Source of the DNA: Mycolicibacterium palauense
GTDB lineage: Bacteria; Actinomycetota; Actinomycetes; Mycobacteriales; Mycobacteriaceae
DNA: 43,868 bases
Direction of reading: 5' to 3'
Assembly (NCBI RefSeq): GCF_002592005.1
Contig: NZ_NVQF01000049.1
Span: 1 to 43,868, forward strand
Position 1 is the first letter of the stretch. Each line of letters begins with the position of its first letter. Positions 23,050 through 31,597 of the stretch are shown piece by piece. Below the pieces are notes generated by a model, which searched no databases, was not told the DNA's origin, and worked only from the letters and a program-made list of their open reading frames with translations. The translations under genes and the position numbers were made by a program.

Positions 23050-23946
23050 ATGAGTTGGCACCCGGCGGGCAATCGGATCAAGACGTTCGTGCTCCTGATC
23101 GGGTTCACCGCGCTGATCATGTTCATCGGTGCGTTGTTCGCTCAGGCGACCGGGTCGACGGTCTGGATCTGGGGGGCCCTGCTGTTCGCGCTGGGCACCA
23201 ACGTCTACACCTACTTCAACAGCGACAAGCTGGCGCTGCGGGCGATGCACGCCCAGCCGGTGACCGAGGTGCAGGCGCCGGTGATGTACAAGATCGTGCG
23301 GGAGCTGGCCACCGCCGCTCACCAGCCGATGCCGCGGCTGTACATCTCCGACACCGCCAACCCGAATGCGTTCGCGACCGGGCGTAACCCTCGCAACGCC
23401 GCGGTGTGCTGCACCACCGGCATCCTGCAGATCCTCAACGAGCGTGAGCTGCGCGCCGTGCTGGGCCACGAGCTGTCCCACGTGTACAACCGCGACATCC
23501 TCATCTCGTGTGTGGCCGGCGCGATGGCCTCGGTGATCACCGCCCTGGCCAACATCGCCTTCTTCGCCAGCATGTTCGGCGGCAACAACCGCAACGGTGG
23601 GTCGAATATCTTTGCGCTGCTGCTGATCCAGCTGCTCGGCCCGATCGCCGCGACGCTGGTGCGGCTGGCGGTGTCGCGGTCGCGGGAGTATCAGGCCGAC
23701 CAGTCCGGCGCCGAACTGACCGGCGACCCGCTGGCGCTGGCCTCGGCGCTGCGCAAGATCTCCGGCGGTGTCGAGATGGCGCCGCTGCCACCGGATCCCA
23801 AGCTGGCCGACCAGGCGCACCTGATGATCGCCAGCCCGTTCCGGGCGGGGGAGAAGATCGGCAAGCTGTTCTCCACCCATCCGCCCATCGACGACCGGAT
23901 CCGCCGGCTGGAGGACATGGCCGGGCGCGGGCCGGGCCACTACTGA
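23050..23946 (+). CDS. htpX: Membrane zinc protease HtpX
   Basis: HtpX is an M48 metalloprotease that cleaves misfolded membrane proteins. The 298 residues show two N-terminal membrane helices (about 12-30 and 36-54), the zinc motif HELSH in AVLGHELSHVYNRD, and two further helices at about 155-205. The third zinc ligand is the Glu of SREYQADQSGAEL. A strong ribosome site AGGAGG (23038-23043) is six bases before the ATG at 23050, unlike most neighbours. The position matches Rv0563, and the gene converges on a PE-PPE protein gene. Confidence 0.96.
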   Translation: MSWHPAGNRIKTFVLLIGFTALIMFIGALFAQATGSTVWIWGALLFALGTNVYTYFNSDKLALRAMHAQPVTEVQAPVMYKIVRELATAAHQPMPRLYISDTANPNAFATGRNPRNAAVCCTTGILQILNERELRAVLGHELSHVYNRDILISCVAGAMASVITALANIAFFASMFGGNNRNGGSNIFALLLIQLLGPIAATLVRLAVSRSREYQADQSGAELTGDPLALASALRKISGGVEMAPLPPDPKLADQAHLMIASPFRAGEKIGKLFSTHPPIDDRIRRLEDMAGRGPGHY

Positions 23947-23967
23947 CCGGTACCGGCCGGTGGGCGC

Positions 23968-25512
23968 TCAGACGGCGGGGCTGCTCGCCGCGGACCCCCG
24001 GGCGGTCTCGCGCCGCTGGGAATGCCGATCCGAACGGCGATCCGCGAAGGCCTTCGACAGCCGGTGCACGGCGGTCTCGGCGCTCATCGGCTCGGTGGTG
24101 AGGCTGCGTCGCGCTGGTGCATCCGCGCCGTCGCGGTCCTCGGCGTCGGCCGCCACGTCGCTATCCGGGTTATCCGCGCCGGCCGCCAGATCGGCCCGCG
24201 CGTCCGAGTCGTCGTCGGCCCCGTCATCGGAGCTGCTCTCATCGGTGCCGCCCTCGTCGGTGCTGCTCTCGGCGGACGAGCCTTCGTCCGCCGTGCTTTC
24301 GACAGAGTTGCTTTCGACAGCGCTGCTCTTGTCATCGCGGGACGTGGTGACCACCCGGTCGCCGCGGTCGCGGCGGTCGGTGCCGCCGTTGTCCGCCCCG
24401 TCGGTCCGGTCCGCCTCGACGGCGCCGGACGGTTGGGCCGCGGCGGGCGGGGCGTCCGTGACCGTCGCGGCCGTGGGCGCATCCTGGTGCGGGACCCCGA
24501 TCGACGCCAGCCCCTGTTGCACGCCGTCGGCGAAGTTGTTCAGGAACAGGCGCCGCTCGGCCGCGGTGGGCAGCAGGCCCGCCCGCACCGTGGTGCCCGG
24601 GTCACCCAGCGGGTCGCTGTCGGGGTAGCCGTAGTTGACCAGCGCGGTCAGGACCGGCTCGATGACGTCGGCGATCTCGTTGCCCAGATCGCCGCCGAAG
24701 CGCCGCAGCGGCCGGGTCAGCGGCAGCCCCGGCGCGGCGTATCCCACGTAGGAGACGTCGCCGACCTGGGTGACCCGGACGGTCACGATGTCGCCCGCGT
24801 CGTCGGGATAGGTGAAGGTGCACGACGCGGCGCAGTCGACCGGGTCGCCGGTGGCCGGGTCGCGGACGGTGCCGTCGGCGTCGACAGGCATGACCAGTGC
24901 GCTCTGGTCGAGCCGCCGGTCGAAATAGGCCATCAGCGAGTTGAGGGCCGCGAAGCCGTTGAGCACGTAGCGGGGGGCGTTGCCGTTGAGGTCGTACTCG
25001 TGGGTGGTCGAGATGATGACCGCGCCGCCGGCCTCCGCGGGGGTCGGCACCGGGTTGACACCGATCAGCGCGAACACCGGGTAGCGGGTACCGAAGCCGC
25101 CGTTGGGGGCGGCCACGTTGTTGTCGAGCACCCAGGTGGTGTTCGTCAGCGCCGGGTTGGCCGGGTCCCGGTCGGCCAGCCGCGAGATCAGCAGGCTGGC
25201 GTTGGCGGCGCCCCACCCCGAGGACATCACGATGTTCGGTCCGGCGACGTTGTCGGGCTGGGTCAGCGCGCGCAGGATGCCCGACGGCCCGGTCAGGAAG
25301 TTGAGCCGGATCGGCGACGGCGCGCTGAACTTGCCGTGGTAGAAGTCCTCGATCCCGGTCCCCGAGGGGTTCGTCGAGCTGCCCTCGATGATCAGGGCGG
25401 CCAGCGTGATCGGCGCGACGCTGGTGGCCAGCGGTTGCGCGAGCGTGAGACCCACGACACTGGCGGCGACGCCCAGCGTCGTGAGCATCGACGACGTGTG
25501 TGATTCGGCCAC
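23968..25512 (-). CDS. PE-PPE-domain secreted protein with acidic low-complexity tail
   Basis: From GTG 25512, with GGGAGG upstream, 514 residues are encoded. An N-terminal hydrophobic segment (about 10-40) serves as signal or anchor. It is followed by a PE-PPE domain of about 220 residues, related to serine hydrolases: ALIIEGSSTNPSG, a YHGKF segment, NIVMSSGWGAANASLL and PRYVLNGFAALNS. The usual GxSxG elbow reads SGWGAAN, so the Ser nucleophile appears to be missing. After about residue 350 the chain becomes Ser/Asp/Glu/Ala rich and probably disordered for about 120 residues, then ends basic. There is no PE or PPE N-terminal domain. Enzymatic activity is doubtful; a surface role is possible. 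Confidence 0.75.
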   Translation of the reverse strand: MAESHTSSMLTTLGVAASVVGLTLAQPLATSVAPITLAALIIEGSSTNPSGTGIEDFYHGKFSAPSPIRLNFLTGPSGILRALTQPDNVAGPNIVMSSGWGAANASLLISRLADRDPANPALTNTTWVLDNNVAAPNGGFGTRYPVFALIGVNPVPTPAEAGGAVIISTTHEYDLNGNAPRYVLNGFAALNSLMAYFDRRLDQSALVMPVDADGTVRDPATGDPVDCAASCTFTYPDDAGDIVTVRVTQVGDVSYVGYAAPGLPLTRPLRRFGGDLGNEIADVIEPVLTALVNYGYPDSDPLGDPGTTVRAGLLPTAAERRLFLNNFADGVQQGLASIGVPHQDAPTAATVTDAPPAAAQPSGAVEADRTDGADNGGTDRRDRGDRVVTTSRDDKSSAVESNSVESTADEGSSAESSTDEGGTDESSSDDGADDDSDARADLAAGADNPDSDVAADAEDRDGADAPARRSLTTEPMSAETAVHRLSKAFADRRSDRHSQRRETARGSAASSPAV

Positions 25513-25643
25513 TTGACCCTCCCCCTGGCAAAGCGCCAGCTCAGTGTACGGGCGGTGAGCCCGCACCGCCGGGGGTTGAGCACATGCGGGGTGGGGCCGG
25601 TGGCGGGGTGAGGTAACGAACTGCGGGTCCCGATGCGAACACC

Positions 25644-25657
25644 TAGTGTGAACACCG
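25644..25657 (+). promoter_or_regulatory. Leaderless promoter of the small secreted protein gene
   Basis: TAGTGT at 25644-25649 fits TAnnnT with seven bases to GTG 25657. This picks GTG 25657 over the in-frame ATG at 25633. Confidence 0.5.
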
Positions 25658-26187
25658 TGTTGAGCAAGCTCCTCATCGGCGTGATCGGCGTGTTCGGCGC
25701 CGCGGGTACGGCGGCGCTGACGGCGCCCGTCGCGGCGGCCGACCCGCCGCTGCCACCGGCGCCCAACATCAACGCCTGGCCGCCGGCGAACTCGAAGGAC
25801 TACCTGGTCAACGAGAACCTGTACGCCTTCGCCGGGCCCAACGGCATCACCTGCGTCATCAGCCGCACCGCCACCAGCTACGGCTGCGCGGGCCCGCTGC
25901 CGGGCGCGCCGGGCAACGTCGTCACCGGCGGTCCGGCCGGTCAGCCGGGGTTCTCGACCACCAACCGCCCGCTCTACGCCGCCGACAAGCCGGCGACGCC
26001 GCTGCCGCCGCAGACACGGCTCAGCTTCGCCACCATCAGCTGCGGCGTGGACGTCAACGGGGCGGTGATCTGCTCCAACAGCTTCGACCAGACCGGTTTC
26101 GTGCTGGGCCCGGCCGAGAGCTACAGCTTCGGCGCGGTCAACCCGCTGCTGGACCGGCCCGAGGGCACCAACCCGTTCATGAACTAG
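25657..26187 (+). CDS. Small secreted protein of unknown function
   Basis: From GTG 25657 the protein has 176 residues. A clear signal peptide (VLSKLLIGVIGVFGAAG onward) is cleaved probably after PVAAA before DPPLP. The mature chain is Pro-rich at the start and holds four cysteines (ITCVIS, YGCAG, ISCGVDVN, VICSNS), suggesting two disulfides in the cell wall space. No catalytic motif is seen. This resembles small conserved mycobacterial exported proteins. The ATG at 25633 would add eight residues. It converges with gpsA. Confidence 0.75.
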   Translation: MLSKLLIGVIGVFGAAGTAALTAPVAAADPPLPPAPNINAWPPANSKDYLVNENLYAFAGPNGITCVISRTATSYGCAGPLPGAPGNVVTGGPAGQPGFSTTNRPLYAADKPATPLPPQTRLSFATISCGVDVNGAVICSNSFDQTGFVLGPAESYSFGAVNPLLDRPEGTNPFMN

Positions 26188-26205
26188 GGCCGTGCCGCCC
26201 GGCGC

Positions 26206-27231
26206 TCAGAAGCCCGACCCGTGCACCTCGTGGCCGGGCTTCTCGGCGATCAGGCCACGGTAGGCCTGCTCGACGCTGGACCCGTGGTTGATCACGCCGT
26301 CCACCTCGCGGGCGATCGGCATGCTCAGCCCGTACTTGTCGGCGAACTCCATGATCACGCTGGCCGCCTTGACGCCCTCGGCGACCTGGTTCATCGAGGC
26401 GATGATCTCGTCGATGGGTTTACCGGCGCCCAGCTGCTCGCCGACGTGGCGGTTGCGGCTGCGTTGGCTGGTGCAGGTGACGATCAGGTCGCCCATGCCG
26501 GCCAGCCCGGCGAAGGTGTCGCGCTGGCCGCCGACGGCCTCACCCAGCTTCGACATCTCGCGGACGGCCCGGGCCATCACCATGGCCCGGGTGTTCTCCC
26601 CGATGCCCAGCGAGTAGCCCATCCCGACGGCGATCGCGTAGACGTTCTTCAGCGCCCCGGCCATCTCGACGCCGATCACGTCGTCGGTGGTGTAGGTGCG
26701 GAACCGCTTCGTGCGGAACAGTTCCGCGAGGTTGGCGGCCAGGTGCTGGTCGGGCATCGCCAGCACCGAGGCGGCGGCGTAGCCGTCGGCGACCTCGCGG
26801 GCGATGTTCGGGCCGGCCAGGATGCCCGCGGGGTGCCCGGGCAGCACCTCGTCGACGATCTGGCTCATCCGCATGTTGGTGCCCTGCTCCAGGCCCTTGA
26901 CCAGCGAGACCACCGGCACCCAGGGGCGCAGCTCCTTGGCCAGCTCGGTGAGTACGCCGCGGAAGCCGTGCGAGGGCACACCCATGACGATCACGTCGGC
27001 GCAGTTGGCGGCCTCGCTGAAGTCGTTGGTGGCCCGCAGCGACTCCGGCAGGACGGTGTCGTTGCCCAGGTAGCCGGTGTTGCGGTGATTGTCGTTGATG
27101 TCGGCGGCCGTCTCCGGCGAGCGGACCCATTGCAGGGTGGGGCCGCGGCGGGCGCAGATCGCGGCGACGGTGGTCCCCCAGGAGCCGCCACCGAGGACGA
27201 CGACTTTCGGCTGACGTTGCGCAGGTGCCAT
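26206..27231 (-). CDS. gpsA: NAD(P)-dependent glycerol-3-phosphate dehydrogenase (GpsA)
   Basis: GpsA reduces dihydroxyacetone phosphate to sn-glycerol 3-phosphate for phospholipid synthesis. The 341 residues carry the cofactor loop LGGGSWGTTVA near residue 13, then MGVPSHGF. The catalytic lysine is in EMAGALKNVYAIAVG. The family segments LAGMGDLIVTCTS and SRNRHVGEQLG follow. It matches Rv0564c in place. TAGTCT (27243-27238) is six bases before the ATG, so the mRNA is probably leaderless. Confidence 0.96.
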   Translation of the reverse strand: MAPAQRQPKVVVLGGGSWGTTVAAICARRGPTLQWVRSPETAADINDNHRNTGYLGNDTVLPESLRATNDFSEAANCADVIVMGVPSHGFRGVLTELAKELRPWVPVVSLVKGLEQGTNMRMSQIVDEVLPGHPAGILAGPNIAREVADGYAAASVLAMPDQHLAANLAELFRTKRFRTYTTDDVIGVEMAGALKNVYAIAVGMGYSLGIGENTRAMVMARAVREMSKLGEAVGGQRDTFAGLAGMGDLIVTCTSQRSRNRHVGEQLGAGKPIDEIIASMNQVAEGVKAASVIMEFADKYGLSMPIAREVDGVINHGSSVEQAYRGLIAEKPGHEVHGSGF

Positions 27232-27243
27232 GGCAAGAGACTA
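27232..27243 (-). promoter_or_regulatory. gpsA -10 box, leaderless start
   Basis: On the minus strand TAGTCT (27243-27238) fits TAnnnT, then six bases, then the gpsA ATG at 27231. No Shine-Dalgarno sequence is visible. Confidence 0.5.
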
Positions 27244-27299
27244 TTGCCGGACGGCCGTGTGCCAGGCGAAGTTGGGAAATCCCTCCGGGCCGGGTCGTG

Positions 27300-27644
27300 C
27301 TAGCCCGCCGGCGCCGCGCCGGCGGTCGGCTGAGCGGGGCCGCCGTCGCCGCCGTAGACGCCGTCGAGGCGCTGCCGGCTCTGTTCCTCGCGTTCGCGGA
27401 ACCGTTCGGCGCTGGTGGCCATGTGCTGGCCCTGGGTGTCGATCCGGGTCACCAGGTCGGAGGATCGGGTGGCCCACTGCGCGGCCCGGTCGCTCAGCGC
27501 GCCGGCCGAACGGCCCCGCCACCCGGCCCCGGCGGAGGAGACCCGGCCGGCGCTGGCGCTGTGACCGGCCGACAGGTCGTCGCCGTGGCTGCAGACCTTC
27601 GTCGCGGACGTCGTGAGCGCCTCGACGTCGATGTTCAGCGTCAT
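27300..27644 (-). CDS. Orphan WXG100-type protein
   Basis: This 114-residue helical protein starts at the ATG before TLNIDVEAL, with GCAGGG upstream. It has the WXG100 plan: helix, turn AGWRGRSAG with the WxG motif near residue 42, and a second helix. A Gly/Pro/Ala tail follows. WXG100 proteins are exported as dimers by type VII secretion. No ESX genes, partner WXG100 gene or PE/PPE pair adjoin it, and the usual YxxxD/E export motif is not evident in the tail. It may use a distant ESX system or stay in the cytoplasm. Confidence 0.7.
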   Translation of the reverse strand: MTLNIDVEALTTSATKVCSHGDDLSAGHSASAGRVSSAGAGWRGRSAGALSDRAAQWATRSSDLVTRIDTQGQHMATSAERFREREEQSRQRLDGVYGGDGGPAQPTAGAAPAG

Positions 27645-27736
27645 CCCTGCAGGCCCCCTTTCGCCGGACTTCCGGACCCCATCCAAGCAAGCGGCCCGCG
27701 GGCCGTCACTTCACCCGGCCGGTGCCGGCCCGGCGC

Positions 27737-29254
27737 TCAGGCGCTCAGCGCGCTGCGGTCGGCGGCGCGGCCGAACATCATCGACTCGTCGATCTTGTCG
27801 ACGAACCGGTGGTCGAAGGCGTCGGCGAAGTAGTTCTGCCGGACGTTCCACGGTCGTTTGGTGCCGGATTTGGGCAGTGCGTGCGGGTTGCGCAGCACGT
27901 AGCCGGCCTGGATGTCCCAGGACAGTTTCTCGGGCATCGGGCCGTCGCCGTGGTGCGGGTAGGCGTGGGTGTAGCCGCGAGAGTTCATGTAGGCCAACAA
28001 CTTCGCCACCGACCGGGCGGTGATGTCGGCGCGCAGCGTCCAGGAGGCATTGGTGTAGCCCACACACCAGGCCAGGTTCGGCACGTCCTCGAGCATGTAG
28101 GCCTTGTAGACGAAGCGGTCCTGCGGCTTGATCTCGGTGCCGTCGAGGCTGACGTGCACCCCGCCGAGCGCCTGCAGCTGCAGGCCGGTGGCGGTCACGA
28201 CGATGTCGGCGTCCAGGTGCGCCCCGGAGCGCAGCACGATGCCGGTCGCGTCGAAGTGGTCGATGTGGTCGGTGACGATCTCCGCGCGACCCGACGAGAT
28301 CGACTCGAACAGGTCGCCGTCGGCGTCGAGGCACAGCCGCTGGTCCCACGGGTTGTAGTGGGGCTTGAAGTGCACGTCGACCGGGTAGCCGGCGGGCAGG
28401 TTGGCGGTGTTCTGGCGGCGGATGATGCCCTTGACCAGCCGGGGCCAGCCGCGGGACAGGAACCAGATCATTCCCTCGAACAGGGCGTTGCGCCACTTGG
28501 CGAAGGCGTGTGAAATCCGTCGCGGGGTGACCTTGCGCACCAGCTCGGTCAGGGGGTCCACCCGGGCGCCGGAGAACACGTAGGTGGGGGAGCGCTGCAG
28601 CATGGTGACCTTGCCCGCGGTGCGGGCCAGGGCGGGCACCAGCGTGATGGCGGTGGCTCCGCTGCCGATCACCACGACCTTCTTGCCGCGGTAGTCCAGA
28701 TCCTGCGGCCAGTGCTGCGGATGGACCACCGTGCCGGTGAAGTCGTCGATGCCGGGCAGCTCGGGGGTGTAGCCCTCGTCGTAGTTGTAGTAGCCGCTGC
28801 CGAAGAACAGGAAGCGCGCCAGCACGGTCTTGGGCACACCGTCCTGCTCGAGGTGCACCGTCCAGGTGTCGGTGTCGGAGTTCCAGTCGACCGCGCGCAC
28901 GTAGCTGCCGAACCGGATGTGCTTGTCGATGCCGTGCTTGTGGGCGGTCTCGGTGAGGTACTCGCGGATGTGTTCCCCGTCGGCCACCCCCTCGGTGCGC
29001 CGCCACGGTTCGTACGGGAAGCTCAGCGTGAAGATGGAGCTGTCGCTGCGTACGCCGGGGTAGCGGAACAGATCCCAGGTGCCGCCGATGCGGTCACGGC
29101 GCTCCAGGATCACGTAGTTGATCCCGGGATTGCGCTCGGTGATGCGGTAGGCGGCACCGAGCCCGGAGATTCCCGCTCCGATGATGACGACGTCGAATCG
29201 CTCGTACTCGCCCCCGGTGGTGCTGGCCGGCACGGGATCGGCGGTTGCGGTCAT
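27737..29254 (-). CDS. Flavin-containing Baeyer-Villiger monooxygenase
   Basis: The 505-residue enzyme has two Rossmann motifs, IGAGISGLGAAYRI near residue 27 for FAD and VIGSGATAITL near 200 for NADPH. Between them is the Baeyer-Villiger fingerprint FTGTVVHPQHWP (FxGxxxHxxxWP). It should insert oxygen into ketones or oxidise sulfur groups. It is collinear with Rv0565c of M. tuberculosis, a monooxygenase linked in published work to activation of ethionamide-type prodrugs. A GAGG site lies shortly before the ATG at 29254. The natural substrate is unknown. Confidence 0.92.
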   Translation of the reverse strand: MTATADPVPASTTGGEYERFDVVIIGAGISGLGAAYRITERNPGINYVILERRDRIGGTWDLFRYPGVRSDSSIFTLSFPYEPWRRTEGVADGEHIREYLTETAHKHGIDKHIRFGSYVRAVDWNSDTDTWTVHLEQDGVPKTVLARFLFFGSGYYNYDEGYTPELPGIDDFTGTVVHPQHWPQDLDYRGKKVVVIGSGATAITLVPALARTAGKVTMLQRSPTYVFSGARVDPLTELVRKVTPRRISHAFAKWRNALFEGMIWFLSRGWPRLVKGIIRRQNTANLPAGYPVDVHFKPHYNPWDQRLCLDADGDLFESISSGRAEIVTDHIDHFDATGIVLRSGAHLDADIVVTATGLQLQALGGVHVSLDGTEIKPQDRFVYKAYMLEDVPNLAWCVGYTNASWTLRADITARSVAKLLAYMNSRGYTHAYPHHGDGPMPEKLSWDIQAGYVLRNPHALPKSGTKRPWNVRQNYFADAFDHRFVDKIDESMMFGRAADRSALSA

Positions 29255-29334
29255 GGTGCCTCACTTCGGCGGTGTGGTCCTCGTCACTGCCCACCTTAGG
29301 CAACGGCCGGTTGGTCGGCCAGCACCGGAGCGCC

Positions 29335-29826
29335 TCAGCGGTAGTTGACGAACTGCAGCGCGACGTCGATGTCGGCCTGCTTGAGCAGCGCGATGACGGC
29401 CTGCAGGTCGTCGCGCTTCTTCGAGCTGACCCGGATCTCCTCGCCCTGAATCTGCGACTTGACGCCCTTGGGGCCCTCGTCGCGGATGATCTTGTTGATC
29501 TTCTTGGCGTTCTCGGCGTTGATGCCCTGCTTGAGGGTGCCGGTCACCTTGTAGGTCTTGCCGCTGGCCTGCGGTTCCCCGGCGTCGAAGGCCTTCATCG
29601 AGATGTCGCGGCGCACCAGCTTCTCCTTGAAGACGTCGACGGCGGCCTTGAGGCGTTCCTCGGTGGAGGAGACCAGTTCGATGTTCTCCTCGCCCTTCCA
29701 GGCGATGCTGGTGTCGGTGCCGCGGAAGTCGAAGCGGGTGGCCAGTTCCTTGGCGGCCTGGTTGAGTGCGTTGTCGACCTCCTGGCGGTCGACCTTGCTG
29801 ACGATGTCGAACGATGAATCCGCCAT
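29335..29826 (-). CDS. yajQ: YajQ-family nucleotide-binding protein
   Basis: The 163-residue cytoplasmic protein has the conserved YajQ opening SFDIVSKVDRQEVDNAL and two ferredoxin-like halves, with RFDFRGTDTSI and the C-terminal ALLKQADIDVALQFVNYR. Some family members bind cyclic di-GMP or RNA; most are uncharacterised. It corresponds to Rv0566c. The ATG at 29826 has a GGGGAC site upstream. It follows the monooxygenase start by 80 bases on the same strand, and lies just ahead of the tRNA on the other strand. Confidence 0.93.
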   Translation of the reverse strand: MADSSFDIVSKVDRQEVDNALNQAAKELATRFDFRGTDTSIAWKGEENIELVSSTEERLKAAVDVFKEKLVRRDISMKAFDAGEPQASGKTYKVTGTLKQGINAENAKKINKIIRDEGPKGVKSQIQGEEIRVSSKKRDDLQAVIALLKQADIDVALQFVNYR

Positions 29827-29973
29827 TGGATCCGTCCCCTTTCGTGTGTGGCGACTGCCGCGGACCGGGTCCGCCGGTTCAGCAGCCGGGCGTTTTCGTC
29901 TTGGGACCATCCTCGTTGTACCCTGCTAGTCGCACCAAACCCGGGGCCCCGAGTTCCGGGGTGGTGCGACCCC

Positions 29974-30056
29974 GGCAGGTTGCCCGAGCGGCCAATGGGA
30001 GCGGACTGTAAATCCGTCGGCTAACGCCTACACAGGTTCGAATCCTGTACCTGCCA
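29974..30056 (+). tRNA. tyrT: tRNA-Tyr (GTA)
   Basis: The 7-base acceptor stem GGCAGGT/ACCTGCC is perfect. The anticodon GTA is at 30008-30010 in loop CTGTAAA. The long variable arm typical of bacterial tyrosine tRNA gives 83 bases, and the T-loop GGTTCGAATCC is intact. Discriminator base A is at 30056; CCA is not encoded. The place after yajQ agrees with M. tuberculosis. Confidence 0.97.
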
Positions 30057-30062
30057 CGCTCG

Positions 30063-30088
30063 TCAGGCCCCCTTTCGAGGGGGCCTGA
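30063..30088 (+). terminator. Terminator of tRNA-Tyr
   Basis: A 10-base perfect stem (TCAGGCCCCC / GGGGGCCTGA) with a TTTCGA loop begins seven bases after the tRNA. A short TT follows, a weak U-tract as usual in mycobacteria. Confidence 0.85.
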
Positions 30089-30169
30089 TTGCGTTCTCCG
30101 GGCGGGGACGTCCGCCGCCTGGTTCCAGTTAGGCGCCCAAGAGATGCATGAGATGAAGGCCCGGCAGCA

Positions 30170-30814
30170 ATGACACTCGGGGACACTCGGGATCCGCCGA
30201 AGGGCGCGCACCGAATGGCGGTGCTCTCGATCACTGCGGCGCTCGCCGCCGCGTGCGGTGGCGACGGTCCGCTCGGGCCTCCCGTCCCCGCCGGTGTCAC
30301 CGACATCGGGGGACCTCCGATGACGTCGGCGCCGCCGCCACCACCCGGCTGGCACGTCAACGAGGTCGTCCCGCGAAGCCAACTGGAGGCCCGCGACACG
30401 ATCCTCGGTTACCTCCGTCGCACCCTGGGAGCCTTACCGCCCAATACCGTGGTGGACAGCAGCGGCTTCGTGGGCTCGGGGCAAGCCGCCTGGTGTGACG
30501 ACGAACCCGACGATCCCGGCAACGCCCCGGTGTACCTGCAAACCATCGGCGATGTGAACGTGCCCGGGGGCATGGACCCGGCGGCCATCGTCAGCGCGGT
30601 CGGCGATCAATGGCGCACCTGGGGCTGGTATGTCATCGAGCGCGACGGCTTCCACAAGCCCAACCAGTTCGGTTACGCCCCTGACGGATACCGGCTCCAG
30701 GTCGAGATGTCGAACCCACCGAGCTACCCGCCGACACTGATCGCGATATCGCCCTGCTTTCCGGGTGGCCGCACCAGCGGTTCCACCTTCCCCACGGTGG
30801 TCGGTGCACGGTAG
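30170..30814 (+). CDS. Putative lipoprotein of unknown function
   Basis: About 214 residues from ATG 30170; a second in-frame ATG at 30215 would leave almost no n-region, so the first is preferred. A short hydrophobic run ends ALAAAC, a plausible lipobox with the lipidated Cys near residue 29. A Pro-rich linker follows. The mature domain has two cysteines (AAWCDD, ISPCFPGG) and WRTWGWYVIERDGF. It is a conserved-hypothetical type of mycobacterial cell-envelope lipoprotein. A second lipoprotein gene of similar size follows 90 bases later. Confidence 0.65.
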   Translation: MTLGDTRDPPKGAHRMAVLSITAALAAACGGDGPLGPPVPAGVTDIGGPPMTSAPPPPPGWHVNEVVPRSQLEARDTILGYLRRTLGALPPNTVVDSSGFVGSGQAAWCDDEPDDPGNAPVYLQTIGDVNVPGGMDPAAIVSAVGDQWRTWGWYVIERDGFHKPNQFGYAPDGYRLQVEMSNPPSYPPTLIAISPCFPGGRTSGSTFPTVVGAR

Positions 30815-30903
30815 GCGTGGATCGCTGACCTGAGACGATCGGTCTCACACCACCGTCCACGCCGTCGTTGCCGTCGTCGCCGACTCGGTAGCAGTCCCCA
30901 GAA

Positions 30904-31500
30904 GTGAGTACATCCTTGACACCACGACCACGACCACGACACCGACCGCGACCACGGATACGACGCCGACCGCGACTGCGTGCTGCCGGCTGCGTGGCCG
31001 TCGCCCTGATCGGGGCGACTGGATGCCACGTGAACAGGCCCTATCACCCTACCGACCCGGCCGAAGCCAGCCGGGCCGCAGCAAGCCTCGCCGCGCTACC
31101 GACGCTGCAGGACACCCGAAACCGGCTGGTATCCACCATCGAACGGATCGGGCGCCAGATCTCGGCGGTCGCACCGACCGTTACCTGGCGCTGGCACCGC
31201 GAAGAAAGCCGGACCGGGTGCACGCCCCCCTACGAGCAATCCGAGGGTCAGGTGATCCTGCTGGCCAACTACCTCTCCGATGCACCGATCCCCGAACAGG
31301 ACTGGCAACGGGCCTACGACATCGCCGCCGGTGCCGCCGACGAACTCGGCGCCACCACCAGAACGGTGTTCAAGGACGCACCCAACAACCACGACGTCCA
31401 GTTCTCCAACGACACCGGGATCGCACTGCGAATTGCGTCTCAACGCTCGGCGGTTCTCACCGGCGGGACCGGCTGCCGACTCGCCACTGAGAGGCGGTGA
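30904..31500 (+). CDS. LppA-family-like lipoprotein with Arg-Pro-rich N terminus
   Basis: The 198-residue product has a hydrophobic segment ending IGATGC, a good lipobox with Cys near residue 41. The mature part contains VTWRWHREESRTGC, PPYEQSEGQVILLANY and DAPIPEQDWQRAYDIA, resembling the LppA/LppB lipoproteins of M. tuberculosis. What is odd is the n-region: about 20 residues alternating Arg and Pro, encoded by an imperfect CCACGA-like repeat (30921-30980). Such an n-region is unusual for lipoproteins, so the true start may be further in, or the repeat may have expanded. Function unknown. Confidence 0.7.
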   Translation: MSTSLTPRPRPRHRPRPRIRRRPRLRAAGCVAVALIGATGCHVNRPYHPTDPAEASRAAASLAALPTLQDTRNRLVSTIERIGRQISAVAPTVTWRWHREESRTGCTPPYEQSEGQVILLANYLSDAPIPEQDWQRAYDIAAGAADELGATTRTVFKDAPNNHDVQFSNDTGIALRIASQRSAVLTGGTGCRLATERR

Positions 31501-31597
31501 AACCCGACCTGAATCGCCTCGCGGTCAGTGACGATTCCCGAAGACCCAGGACACCGATCGGACGTCTCGCAACTTCGCTGATCGGTGGTCGGGCCGG

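Noticed and set aside
24022..25503. Plus-strand frame of 493 codons
   Set aside because: Antisense to the PE-PPE-domain gene, with typical shadow composition and no start signal.
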